In this document: in pieces, positions 51,468 to 63,011 of the stretch
How positions within the stretch are numbered: position 1 is the stretch's first letter
Layout of the letters: every line of letters begins with the position of its first letter
NCBI GenBank assembly: GCA_035222895.1
Contig: JAVYIG010006382.1
Location: forward strand, 1-64,000
Reading direction: 5' to 3'
Length of the DNA stretch: 64,000 nucleotides
DNA from: Strongylocentrotus droebachiensis
Taxonomy: Eukaryota; Echinodermata; Echinoidea; Camarodonta; Strongylocentrotidae
The notes under the pieces: generated by a model
Database searches by the model: none
What the model was told of the DNA's origin: nothing
Seen by the model: only the letters and a program-made list of their open reading frames with translations
Program-made: the position numbers and the translations under genes

Positions 51468-51470
51468 ACT
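51409..51470. repeat. (CT)n microsatellite
   Basis: A nearly pure CT run of about 60 bp, 300 bp upstream of the homeobox exon acceptor. Confidence 0.95.
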
Positions 51471-51769
51471 AACATACACACACTTATTCCTCATGTGTTT
51501 CTTTTTCAGGCTAGTCACTGTTATTTGTATTTTGTTGGTGGGGAAAAAACAGGAGAGTGCTCCTTGGCTCGCCCCGTATAACATGCCTTAACATAGTCAC
51601 ATGTAACACATTGAAACCTCCTCTTAAAACAGGGAAAATATCGCCCTCCCCCAATTATGACCATGCACTTTAATTAACTTTTTCACTTTATTTTATCAAT
51701 GCTGGAATTGGAAATTAATATTCTTTAGCTCAAAAATTAAATCAGTCACATCATTTTTCTTTTTTTCAG

Positions 51770-51892
51770 GTGAGCATGAACCGAAGGCAGCTGAAGATGA
51801 TGAGGATGCTCAAGCTAGATTACGACTGAAAAGGAAATTACAGAGGAACAGAACATCCTTCACTGCTCAACAGATAGAGGAACTCGAGAAAG
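51770..51892 (+). CDS. pax6: Pax6 exon: acidic linker and first third of the homeodomain
   Basis: It encodes a Gly split across the junction, then an acidic linker ([20 protein letters not shown]). [20 protein letters not shown] follows, the N-terminal arm and helix 1 of the homeodomain (residues 1-18). The Arg/Asn/Arg arm contacts the DNA minor groove. The acceptor is 'ctttttttcag' and the donor is AAAG|GTGAGA. It enters and leaves in phase 1 (123 nt), in register with the neighbouring exons. Compared with vertebrate PAX6 the linker is shorter on the homeodomain side and more acidic. There is no in-frame Met in this exon, so a paired-less isoform starting here would need its own upstream start exon. 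Confidence 0.97.
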
Positions 51893-52004
51893 GTGAGAAT
51901 TTAACACATTTGCTCTTGAATTGTCATATTCCCCATAGGTTTATACAGGAATCACCCGGTTCCAGTATAGGCTAAGGGTTAACTAGGTTTGAGATTGATT
52001 TAGT

Positions 52005-52200
52005 TGGTTCGTTGGGTTTACCTGACTGCTAATAAAGCACGTGTATGCTTGTAGGTAAGCAACCAGGGAACTGACGACTGTAAGTCCTCTCCGAGGGGCA
52101 TGGTAACGAGGATGAATGCCTTGCCAAAGGGTACTGTCGCATTGAATTGGTTTCGGTGTTGTGCCTCCAGCACTAAACTGGCGTTCAAATCGTAGATTAA
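52005..52200. mobile_element. tRNA-SINE-like family B, best copy
   Basis: 'acctgactgctaataaagca', 'gcttgtaggtaagcaaccag', 'agtcctctccgaggggcatg' and 'gaatgccttgccaaagggta' form a block whose first part recurs at 20478 and, inverted, at 5790. The right end 'gcactaaactggcgttcaaa' looks like a decayed tRNA-related end. No coding capacity, although a minus-strand frame of 80 codons crosses it. Assignment to the tRNA-derived class is inference. Confidence 0.6.
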
Positions 52201-54120
52201 AATTTGGAATCAAAATTGGACGCAATGTTTGAGGTTGATTGATATTGAGAGGGGGACTGAGATTGAGATTAAGGAGAGAGGCAAAGATTAAGAGAGAAAT
52301 TAAAGGCCCACTGTCCTACTTGAAGTTACTTGCTCCCTCTATATAGAAAACTTCCCCAATTGGTGCCTGTTGGTCCCCCATGATCCTCTTTTTCTTATGT
52401 TAAATGAGAGCTGAGTTAATGAGATAGCCACCTGTCACAATGACCTCGCTGGCTCGCTGGGCGGTCTAATCCCTTCTGGTTGAAGTAGTAACGCCTCCCT
52501 TTAAGATCAAGTGCATATTGAGAGCCAGATTGAATTGGAGATTAGGAGCAAGAATAACACTTAGTTTAACAGCCAGGATTGAGATTTAGGTTGAGTGCCA
52601 AACGATTGATTCTTCACCAATAACCCTCTTCTGTTATTAATAAAACGTTGTGCATCTGTTCATTCATTATAAGTTCTTGGCATCATTCCTTCTGATAGTT
52701 TATTTTGACATCAATATGATAGTTGCTTTTGACGCCAAAAGCTATTTACCTCATGATCCATGCCAAATAAAAAAATTAAATTAATCTTTTGAGCTATATA
52801 ATGAAGAGAGAAAGGAAGGGAGGTTCCCTTGGAGAAAAGGGTCTGTATTTCATAATCGTGTCCTTGTTTATTTACTACATGTAATTTAATGGTAAAAGTC
52901 ATCTAGCAAATCATGAATGTATGTTAACTCCCAATTAAACAATTTTGAGATATACTGCAAAGCTAGTAAGAGTAAAGAAGGGTTAAACCGTGAGAAAAAT
53001 AGTGAAGGTTCGTTTTTTATTCTCCATCTTTTTGAAATACTCGAAGTAATGAGAAAATTCGTTCTCTCGCGCTAGATAAATTGAAATGAAAGGAACCGCG
53101 ACAAATGCAATACACACCTTGGTAATGCGATATTCTACAGCTACCCATCTAGCACAGTGAACCCTATTATTGCTGTTTATTTAGATGACAATAGTTGGAA
53201 CCACCAACAGTGACACATTCATTCAAACCTGCAAACCAGCACAATTGTAGGCAATCTAAGATAAATTGGATGCTTTGAAGAGGTTGAAAGGTGATTTATC
53301 ACCGGTTTTCTTACAGAAATTAAACAATTTCACGCGCGGTGATTTTTGTCTTATCCGGATTAGGCTTCGCAAAAGCCGGTGAATTGTTCACGCTTTGCTT
53401 TCACATGCTCGGGATCTAAATTGAAAAGAAATGCAAACACCCTGCGTGTCTGACATCTAAATACCTGCATTATATAAAACCGAATTGTAACTATATAAAA
53501 ATAAACATGTATTTCAATATAGATTTCGTTAACTTGTTTCACTTGGAGTTTGTTTTTCTTGTTCATCTCTAATATTTGTTTATCATGGGATAAATCTACT
53601 TCTTTAAGTTTCTCTGTTATCTATTTGCTTGAATGGTTTTATTTCCAAAGTAATACTTGTTAGATTGGTTAAATTGAACAACAAGAACATTGTTGACTGC
53701 ATGGGAATATCTCTCTCTCTCTCTCTCTCTTTATGGGGGCGGGAGCTTTTTTTTTCTTCTTTCTCACTGATAAAAACTGGGGTTAGATTGAAGTCAATGT
53801 CGAAATCATCTTTCATTTTATTAAAGTTAAGGTTTCGAGGTGTATTTGTTTTTGTTTTGTTCACCTTTTCATTTTGCATTTATTCTGTAGTATAGGCCTA
53901 CTTAATAAGAAACTGACACCTTTCATACGAATTATAAATTCTTTGAATGTTACTGTTAATTTAATTGATAAAGTAGGATTTCACGGAGAAAAGTCGTTTC
54001 GATTCTGATATCTCTTCAAGAAATCTCGGACGTGTATGAAGATAATTAGAATGAATGCTCGGGGATCGGATTAGTACATTTCAACATCTGTCGGTTATCC
54101 AACATATTAAATCCACTTAT

Positions 54121-54235
54121 ATCCCGCATACTATAAGAATCTTGCAATCTGATTGGTCTAAACGAGGTCACATGATCAATGATAGAAAGTACTATCTTCC
54201 TGCGATAGGATTTTTGTACAGTATTGAGAACTTGA
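54121..54235 (+). repeat. 115-bp dispersed duplicate, copy 1
   Basis: 'atcccgcatactataagaat', 'cttgcaatctgattggtcta', 'acgaggtcacatgatcaatg' and 'agaaagtactatcttcctgc' recur at 57375-57488 with only a few differences. It may be part of a transposon or a duplicated module; it carries an inverted CCAAT box and a GGTCA half-site. Confidence 0.88.
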
Positions 54236-54739
54236 CTATCATTACCTCAGAAATGGCAACCTCAAGCAGGCCTGTTGAGATTACTTGAGATATATATACT
54301 GAAGGGTTTATTCGAATAAGTGTAATGATAAAGGGGTATATTTTGGCAGAGTTTCAGTCTTTTTCAGACACATTTGTTGCGATCGAATAAAACATTTCAA
54401 AACCGAGTAAGTAAATGTATCTGTGAAGAATAACAAAAGGGAACATAAAGAGAAAAAAAAGAATAACAAAAGGGAGATGGAATAATAAAAAATATAATTA
54501 GATATATCACAGACGTTCGATCATCATTTGTAATTGAAATGTTTTGTATCTCCCAATCATTAAATGTCTTATTATTACCCTGTGGTTCTTTTGTCTCTCC
54601 GTTTTAAATGCTGAATATCGCAGTTACCGTGCCATGTGCACTCTACTTCTCTCTTGATCAAGCTAATACAGAATTGAGTAAATATGCTTTGAAAAAGGGG
54701 GATAATTCGGCGTTGATACTTTAAATGTATTTCATCAGG

Positions 54740-55010
54740 AACTATTGGGCTAAAAGAAGCGCCGCAAATCGACAGATCCTAGCACAAGTGGTAATTATAA
54801 GCTCATTAAACCCGAACACAGTCCCGATTCAAGGCCCGAAGCTATTTGGAAGACCGTGTTAATATTTAATCACCATACACCTGGGAAGACGTCTAATCGA
54901 GAAAGAATGGTTCTCCCCAGCGAAGCATCACTGCGTTTCGATATATTGCTTGCCAAAAACTGCGCCGACGCGCACAAGCCTTGTGGCCTTTATCCCCAGT
55001 CGTGAAAACG
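54740..55010. promoter_or_regulatory. Candidate enhancer block
   Basis: A high-complexity, CpG-richer 270-bp segment with 'gtggtaattataagctcatt' (homeodomain cores), 'tgttaatatttaatcacc' and 'ctgcgccgacgcgcacaagc'. It is non-repetitive and non-coding. It looks unlike the surrounding intron and is a plausible cis-regulatory module. Confidence 0.25.
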
Positions 55011-57374
55011 GTAAATAATTGACTATCAGCCACTATCGCACTGGGAATGCGAGCACTGTTTGATCCGTGGGGGAATTGGGGAAAAGATGATGAAAAAAAA
55101 GTTCGGAGGGTATTTCGTCGCGTTTTGGACGCCGTTCTTGGGGGATGTTTTTGTTTAATTCTTCGTAAATTGATTCATCAGCGTGAAGGGGTGCCGAGTA
55201 GAACTAATTTGTCAATTTTCTCAACCAAGCGTCTTTCGACCGTCTGTCAGTTTCAGTATGGTAGTTACCAGCTATCCTTCACCATATCCATTCGTCTGGA
55301 TTAAGGATTGGGAACTCATAGTATTGAGCACACTGCGACGTACCCCTAGGTTATGATCGTACATGGGTTATTACATTCATAATTATCATGCATCATGTGT
55401 ACAATCGGCAACAGCTTTTTTCTGGCATAAAACAATAGTGTGCACCATTGAGCTCGCTATTAACATAAGGATGTTCTTATATTTTGCATTGTGTAATTGT
55501 CAAAAAAAAACCTACACGGATTTTAACAAGAGTCTTGAATGTCATGGTATTTTCACTTTCTGTCCAAAAATTGTATTTATCCTCACGGTCCTTTTGAAAG
55601 AACTTATTTCACTATTTCGTTTTTATTGTAGTTCATTTTGTCAAAATTTCCTTATTTTCCAGAATGTTAGTATTAATAAATTGATTCTGGTCTCAATATT
55701 ACTCAATTGAAGTTAAGATGAACAAGCCCTATTCACTACCATCCTATTTTGAACAGAACCATTAAAGCAAAAGTACATTATGGTGATAAATTTATGATGG
55801 TACATGAATATTTCGATATATTTGGGGATTTTCTACACTTTCCGTAGGTCTTTAATTCGATGAAAATCATAAAATGTTCCCAAAAAGTTCGTGCACTAAA
55901 CTGCATTCTTCGTCAGAAAGGAGTTTCATTTTTCTGAAAAAGTGCAGCTGGGGGATTTAATCGATATTTTCCGTATTATATGAAGCCTTTTACACCAGAA
56001 TTAAGTAATTAGGTACTCTAAAAGGGGCACAAAAACACCTAGCTTGAAAGAGTTTCTTTGAAACGCCCAGAGGGCATGTGGTCTAGGCGGTTGCTTGTGG
56101 TCAAATTTATTTCCTTTCCGTCTAGTGTTCACCTATTATCCATCCACGGGATGATTCTTCGATCCGTTTCCTATTTTTGATGAAATATTATGTGCTTATT
56201 GTCCCCCTTTCCACCTTTCATAGCAATATACATCATGTATAAGCATTTTTTTAAACATGGTAATACGTGATTAAGGAATAGGTGTATTTAGAATTTATAG
56301 AAAATTTCTCAGATTCGATAATTTTAGAAAGCTCCAAAAGTCAACTAATCGACGGAAATGTAATTTTTTGTAAAGGTGCAAAGGTAAATGAATACATTTT
56401 TATTATCACCAATTTTAATCTCAATTTCTTTATTCCTCGAAAGAGTCTGATTATACCATTATTTTTAAACCAAATTGATTATCTTGTATATGCAATGGAT
56501 GACTGATACCAGTAAACCGATGATCTCTATTGAGTAACAAAGGAAGACCAACATTAAAATCTATCATGATTCATCATAACTGTCTTCACGGTCAGAGCAT
56601 ACGGGTATTTTTTTTGGAGTAGAGTGAAGTGAAGCTGTTGTTGGAATTGATGGTAATTACGCTTGACCATGGCAGTGGTAGTTTGTTTTCATTTTTATAA
56701 TTGAAGGACACCGTAGACTTAATGGGTGTGGGAGTAACGCGCTAATATTTGTGTTATTTCCTCGTTCGTTTGGCTTCTACATACTTACGGGAGATAGTAA
56801 TTGCCCTGTGTTATCCGCCTTTCATTATTTTGACAGAAAAGGGCAGCTTTTAGGCCTTTCTAACAAAGTAATGTCATAGTTCGTCATAGCGAATAAGCAA
56901 TAGCATTTATGATATCTGAAGTTGTCGTAGGCCTATTTTGTGATTTAATAATGGCATTTCCGACCTGCTTTTTGTTAATGTTGTGATAATTGTATAGTAA
57001 CATACGCAAGATCTTTATTTTGGTACGACACAGGAACAAATTTGTGATTTAAAACAACGTTATATAGATTGTTGATTTTTCTGTATAACATTATTTTTTC
57101 TTTTCTTTTTTTCACAATGAAATTAAGCCTCAGTACTTGAGTTGTATATGTGTTTTATTCCTGTTATTGCTCTTTTATGATCATATTCACTTTTATTCAT
57201 TCTTGTACGAGATATTAACTGATTAACATGCCCGGGTTAACATGAAGAAAAAGTAAATGAAGCAAAAAACTCTGCGTTGATTTATAAGGTGTCGTCAAAT
57301 TATTATGTGCATTTGAGGGGCATAAAATAATCTTCGTTTTGTTTCCCTGTATTTCAATAGTATTGATTTACAAT

Positions 57375-57488
57375 GATCCCGCATACTAATAATCTTGCAA
57401 TCTGATTGGTCTTAACGAGGTCACATGATCAATGATAGAAAGTACTATCTCCCTGCGATAGGACTTGTGTACAGTATTGAGAACTTGA
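57375..57488 (+). repeat. 115-bp dispersed duplicate, copy 2
   Basis: Same orientation as copy 1 at 54121, 3.25 kb away. Differences include a short deletion ('actaataatcttgc' against 'actataagaatcttgc') and 'gacttgtgtac' against 'gatttttgtac'. Sequence outside the block does not match, which argues for a mobile or independently inserted unit. Confidence 0.88.
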
Positions 57489-57598
57489 AATCATGAAGCA
57501 TATAACCCTGAATAGATACTCCTTGTCAATCTTCATCATGTATAAATAACCGTCTCTTCTTGGAAAATAAAAATATCTGCCGTATTCTGGTGTCCAAA

Positions 57599-57765
57599 GC
57601 CGCCGTGGCCGTGCAAGGTGGCAAGACTGTGCACTTAGCCGCGTAACGCGATTAGCGCCAAACCTAGGCCGGCGGTCCGGCAGACCAGGACGGTAATCGC
57701 CCGTTGCTAGCTAGGCGACGACTTGACGGTGGCGTCGGTGGCGTACGCCCAAGACCTGTGATCAT
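57599..57765. other. Isolated GC-rich island (about 165 bp)
   Basis: The most GC-rich block of the 9-kb intron, with sharp borders to AT-rich DNA. It contains 'gccgccgtggccgtgcaagg', 'cgcgtaacgcgattagcgcc', 'aggccggcggtccggcagac' and 'ggtggcgtcggtggcgtacg'. 'gcaaggtggcaag' faintly resembles a CTCF core. It has no open frame of note and is not a tRNA or rRNA that I recognise. Confidence 0.35.
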
Positions 57766-57805
57766 TGAAAATACTGTCCGGTTAAATAAAATTGTTATCC
57801 ATTTT

Positions 57806-57985
57806 ATTTTTTTTTTATTTTTTTTATAATTCCTCTCCTTTCTCTCATTCTTCTCCTTCTTCTCCTCCTTCTACCTCTTCCTCTTCTTCCTTCTTCTTTT
57901 TCTTCCTCTTCTATCTTTTAAAAAAAATATTTTTTCTTCTTCTTCTTGGGGTCCTCCTTCTCCTTCTTCCCCCTTTCTTCTCAGT
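57806..57985. repeat. (CTT)n/T-rich pyrimidine tract
   Basis: CTT, CCT and poly-T units on the + strand. The 76-codon Ser/Phe/Leu frame through it is an artefact. Confidence 0.9.
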
Positions 57986-58506
57986 TTTGCTTCTTTATAA
58001 CTCATTGTGTCATAGAGGCTAAAAGACTTGTCCAATTTCAATCTAAAAACACATTTTCATTGTTTGCTTAATATAAATTACTATAAAGGCATTGCATGAC
58101 ACCGGGAATACCTAAAAATCGTTTCCTCTTCACAGTCATTCAGATTAAAAGTAAATATATATAGGCATAATATACTGTATATCATTAACTTACAAAGAAG
58201 CATGAATAATTATGATGAAGACATGAAGTGAACGATGTCATTAATGAAACAAAATTCTTGTTTTTTTATTGAGTAATGCTTTTCGTAAAGGATATTAATG
58301 GCATTTGTATTAATGATATTGACGATTATGACACTTAAGTATTTCGTTTATCCTCAGGAAATAATTACTTTAATTCAATATCTGAGTTTGAATCGATGTG
58401 TGCTAGCTGTAATACTAATATAATTCCTGCATGCATGGAGACAGATGAGCTTGCAATGTCTTGTTATTGTCATTTAGAGAAATAGGTCTGAAAGGATTAT
58501 TATAGC

Positions 58507-58540
58507 AATATATGTATATATATATATATATATATGTATT
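58507..58540. repeat. (TA)n microsatellite
   Basis: Pure TA dinucleotides flanked by 'tatgta' on both sides. Confidence 0.95.
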
Positions 58541-58799
58541 TATCAGCAATTTAGAAACTAAGAACAACGTAAAGCGGTGCATGTACAAAATAATACAATT
58601 GATCACCAATGCTGAAGAGAAAATATTTCATTTATATTTGATAGAATTAGTTTAAATATGAAATGCATTAGACATCAGTGTTTCAATTTTTCACTCCTAA
58701 GTTATTTCCCTCTCATTTCAAGAAAAAACACACAACCTATTCATGTATCCATAGGACATGTTTTCACATGAGACATGTTTTCACATGACATTATGTTTC

Positions 58800-58925
58800 T
58801 CGAGCGGGGTGCGACATCGCGATACGAGTCGCATAGACAGCGTAACGCAGCCGAGCGCGCGCTAATGTGCACACGTACGCGCGTGATAATACGCACGGTC
58901 ACGCCAAGGTCACGCATTAATACGT
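58800..58925. promoter_or_regulatory. CpG-rich block with a DR5-like nuclear receptor site
   Basis: It contains 'cgagcggggtgcgacatcgc', 'gccgagcgcgcgctaatgtg' and, at 58896-58912, CGGTCA-CGCCA-AGGTCA. That is two AGGTCA-type half-sites in direct repeat with five bases between (one mismatch in the first). DR5 elements are the classical retinoic acid receptor/RXR sites. Followed by 'cgcattaatacg', a homeodomain core. Function is inferred from motif only. Confidence 0.3.
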
Positions 58926-59929
58926 GTCATACCCCTCTCAACACATTACATCAATATATAGCCTTTACTTGGCCGTGACAATCTTTCATATCGGAAAACG
59001 TCCTATATAGTATTCCATACCGGAATAGCTACGCGTAAAAATATTGAACAGAAAATCGAAAGCTCATTGCCGATTATAGCGATGTCAGGAAAAGAACTAG
59101 GGTAAAAGGACATATTATTCTATAATTTGTGTTATTATTTTTGTAATAGTTTTTTTAGCACGTCTTACTTGATGGTTAGAAAATAGAATTACAAAGATGA
59201 TCAACATTTTAGAGGAATGAAAACTAACGACTTCCATTGCTAAACAGTACGGCTATATTAAGGGGCTCGCTCTCATATATGAAACCAAATGGGGTTTGTT
59301 TTTTATTAGCAAAAAAAAGATGTGTTTGGGTTTTAGCATGGGTATAGGCCTACTCTGGTATTTATAGGGGGTATCTTGGGTGACGGGAGCCGGTATTACT
59401 AGCGCCTCAAGTGAGGGGATATGGTGGGAGGGGTCCTATCGCCTTCTTTTACCCATTGCCTTCAACAAACAAATATAATTATTTCCTTTTTTCTTTGATT
59501 TAGGGCATGTGCCCCCCCCCCCCCCCATGGCTACCCCACTGTAAAAGTGAAATTGTCATAGGCCAAACTTCTATCAACAATAATTAGATATGATAACAAA
59601 GTATCAGCAAATCAAGTAGTTAACAAACTTCATAGAACTTCAGACTTTGAGATTCTCTAGGTTTTATTATCCTATACAATCTTATTGTATAGGGTCATTT
59701 TAGGAAAGTTGAAAATGACACTGCAAAGTTTATCCAAAAGAATACTTAAGAGTGATGATAATGATGGTAAAAGCATGATTTCTGTAGACGCTTTAAGAAT
59801 AAAGAACTTAAATTTATGTAATTAGTATTATGATAACTATCAATGATGTTATTAGTAATACTATTACCATCATCATCATATATTTGTGCAACTTGTGTGT
59901 TGATGTTGTCATTATTATAGTAGAAGTAG

Positions 59930-60001
59930 TGTTGTAGTAGTAGTAGTACGGTGCTGACAGAGTCTTCGTTGTTGTTGTTGTAGTAGTAGTAGTAGTAGTA
60001 T
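59930..60001. repeat. (GTA)n/(GTT)n trinucleotide repeat
   Basis: GTA units, then GTT units, then GTA units again. Confidence 0.9.
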
Positions 60002-60401
60002 AGGCCTAGTAGTATCGTTTTTATACTAAATTTATATCAAGAAAACTGTTTCCAGGAGATTCTTGAAGGACCACTGATATTTTCAAATGCAGTAATCTGA
60101 TTTATAATTCACAGTGATGAATAAAGGATCATTATGACAATCTTTCCATAGTGCACATTTTAGTAGACCACCAATGTCGGAGCCGAATCCACAAGGGCCG
60201 AATCCGTGATGAAACTGGTATTGCACCTTCGCCAATACCATCCAATTAGGCGCCAAGGTCTTCGCCGTATAGGCTGTCAAAAGCGGGCCTTTTAGCGAGA
60301 CGCTCGCGACATACTTACGCCTGACTTGTCCTGTGAAATATTGGCGGGTGATTGCCCCGTACGCGCGGGAATTTCACCGACGTACATGAATTAAAAAATA
60401 G

Positions 60402-60407
<6 letters not shown>

Positions 60408-60450
<43 letters not shown>
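60408..60450. repeat. (GA)n microsatellite and following purine tract
   Basis: A pure GA run; further degenerate GAGA/GACAGA tracts continue at about 60600-60830. Minus-strand Ser/Leu frames here are artefacts. Confidence 0.92.
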
Positions 60451-60451
<1 letters not shown>

Positions 60452-61019
60452 GAGAACGGGATAGATGACAACAGACAGAGGAGCTCTTAATGATGTCGTG
60501 ATATTCATACAGCCTTACCTTCATAAAAGATTGTCTTTTTACTCATTGAGATGAGAAAGAAACTTGCGGGATGGCATATTAATGAAAGTAGATAATTATA
60601 GATCGGAAAAGGAAAGATTGGGAGAGGGATTTGAAATTATGAGGGGAAGATGTCGATTGAGGGGAGGGAAATAGGGGTGGATTCGATCAGAAGTCATGTG
60701 CGGGATAGGGACAGGTGAATTTAAGAATGAATAAGAGATAGGGAGTCGAAGAGGCAGATAAAGAGAGAGAGACAGAGAGAGACAAAGAGAGGAAGAGAAA
60801 GACGGAGAGAAAGATCCATGAAGACAGACAGTTGAAGGAAATGAATGCATTGGAAATGAACGTTGATGACTCACCACATAGGCCTTCACTAGAGAATTCC
60901 AAATTAATTATGAACCAGATTACTTTTACCCTATATATTAACCATTTCTATATCCTCCCCCATTTACAATGAGTGATAATACATTTTCGTATTTCTTTTC
61001 CCAAACGTTTATGAATTAA

Positions 61020-61790
<771 letters not shown>

Positions 61791-62005
61791 GTATGGTTTT
61801 CGAATCGCCGTGCAAAATGGCGCCGCGAGGAGAAACTGCGCAATCAGAGAAGACAGCAAGCCGAGGTGGGTGGGGTACATACACAGTCTTCCAGTCATCT
61901 GCCACTAAGTAGCGGTTACAGTACAAACAACGTGAGTGTGTATCAACCGATCCCACAACCCTCCGCGGCCACCATGGTACCCCGTACCGCACCAGACTCG
62001 TACAG
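61791..62005 (+). CDS. pax6: Pax6 exon: recognition helix and start of the activation tail
   Basis: [21 protein letters not shown] gives the rest of recognition helix 3, with Ser at homeodomain position 50 (the Pax-class residue) and the invariant Trp48, Phe49, Asn51 and Arg53. A Ser/Pro/Thr-rich stretch follows: [12 protein letters not shown], then SVYQPIPQP, a block conserved in vertebrate PAX6. [13 protein letters not shown] just after the homeodomain is longer than the vertebrate sequence. The acceptor is 'tttgatatag|GTA' and the donor is AG|GTACGT. It enters in phase 0 and leaves in phase 2; 215 nt. The basic RRxKWRR region also serves as a nuclear localisation signal. Confidence 0.97.
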
Positions 62006-62141
62006 GTACGTTTCAACTTTGAACTTTGAACTTTGCTGCTTTTCTACTCGGTAGAATCTAGTTTCCTAATTTCCATGAAGGGGAAGTCCACCCTGATATC
62101 AAGTTGTTGGTTTTCATAGAAACAGGAACATGAGAGGAACA

Positions 62142-62291
62142 GGGGGGGCGTTTCACAAAACTTGTCATCAGTGACAAATTACAGTTTTTGTTATAGGCTA
62201 CTGAAATCCTTGCTTCTGATTGGTTATCAGCAGATTTGTCACTGATTTTCGTCATTTGTCATTGAAAAAAAGGCTTTGTGAAACGGGCCCC
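62142..62291 (+). mobile_element. MITE family A, copy 4 (best preserved)
   Basis: It runs from GGGGGGCGTTTCACAAAACT to 'ggctttgtgaaacgggcccc'. The ends are inverted repeats (GTTTCACAAA / TTTGTGAAAC and the G/C-rich tips). It shares 'cagcagatttgtcactgatt' and the rest of the core with copies 1-3. It lies 137 bp downstream of an exon donor, so the spliceosome tolerates it. Confidence 0.9.
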
Positions 62292-62507
62292 AGGTCGGTG
62301 AAAGTTCGAGCAAAATCCAATTAAGACGTCGCAGTAAATAAGAATACATCAAAATCCATGTAAGACATGAAATCAAGTTCCTTCGGGGACAAGAAATTTC
62401 CAAGCAATCTTTTAATATGTAATACTAATGAATATTATCACATTTGCACCATTGCCTTTCTTTTTTACATAATGTTGATAGCAAGATGTCAGTTATCTTT
62501 ACAAATA

Positions 62508-62715
62508 GGACAAATAAACAGTTCCTCATTCTACCCTCAACAATTGCTGCGGTAGACAAAGGAACATCCCCTCACTGCTATTATGTAAAAATGTGTAGAA
62601 CGGAAGTCACATCCATATTCACCTGTTCTACTTATTTTACTAAGGAATGAAGGGATGTTCCTTTGTCTACCACAGCAATTGTTGAGGGTAGAATGAGGAA
62701 CTGTATGTGTTGTCC
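62508..62715. repeat. Long inverted repeat beside an exon
   Basis: Left arm 62508-62574 ('cagttcctcattctaccctc', 'aacaattgctgcggtagaca', 'aaggaacatcccctca') is inverted at 62647-62715 with only a few mismatches. A loop of about 70 bases lies between. In the pre-mRNA this would form a stem of about 65 bp ending 75 bases before the acceptor at 62790. It may be a foldback element or an inverted duplication; no second copy is in the window. Confidence 0.92.
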
Positions 62716-62790
62716 TCTTTCTTTGTCCGTCATGTACATAGTGTTATCACCATTATTTTGATTGAATGTTCCGATTGTTCCTTGATACAG

Positions 62791-63011
62791 CGCCATCCCA
62801 CCTATGCCGAGTTTCTCGATGGCTTCTGGTCCTAATATCGGGATGCAGCCCCGGGACACCAGCTCCTACACAAGAATGCTCCATCAACCAAGCCATGGTT
62901 ACGATTCTCTTTACTCTGCTCCACCTAACCACCATGCCATGACGTCACATGGACACGTCCCCACCCACCACGGGATGCATCAGACTCATATGAACAGCGC
63001 TTGCAATAATG
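62791..63011 (+). CDS. pax6: Pax6 exon: Pro/Ser/Thr-rich activation domain
   Basis: Begins in phase 2 (AG|C = Ser), then AIPPMPSFSMASGPNIGMQP, matching the vertebrate PAX6 block 'ALPPMPSFTMANN..MQP'. RDTSSYTRMLHQ and GYDSLYSAPPNHH follow, with a His-rich stretch (HGHVPTHHGMHQTHMNS). THMNS is also found in vertebrates. The acceptor is 'ttgatacag|C' and the donor is AATG|GTAAGT. It leaves in phase 1; 221 nt. It corresponds to human exons 11-12 roughly combined, so this part of the gene too is less divided than in vertebrates. The last 21 bases and the donor are copied twice in the next intron. Confidence 0.95.

Larger units (their letters stand above)
27242..51769 (+). other. pax6: Pax6 intron between paired and homeobox halves (24.5 kb)
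   Basis: The largest intron, GTAAGT to 'ttttttcag', phase 1. It contains MITEs (27309, 28094, 30430), a SINE (34697), tandem duplications (34074, 50294), minisatellites (31660, 39443, 42700), long CT tracts, a 31-bp-stem hairpin (40219), an NRF1 palindrome (41355) and several CpG-richer patches. Stretches such as 28500-30400, 44100-46600 and 47200-50200 are AT-rich with nothing I recognise. No nested gene is supported. Confidence 0.9.
62006..62790 (+). other. pax6: Pax6 intron with MITE and long inverted repeat (785 bp)
   Basis: GTACGT to 'ccttgatacag', phase 2. More than 40 percent of it is occupied by a MITE (62142-62291) and a 208-bp inverted-repeat structure (62508-62715), both listed separately. 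The acceptor follows the inverted repeat by 75 bp. Confidence 0.93.

Noticed and set aside
61866-61890. Internal GTGGGT...CATACACAG inside the exon as a micro-intron or alternative donor
   Set aside because: A 25-base intron is too short to splice, and use of the donor alone would end in phase 0 and break the frame with the next exon (phase 2).
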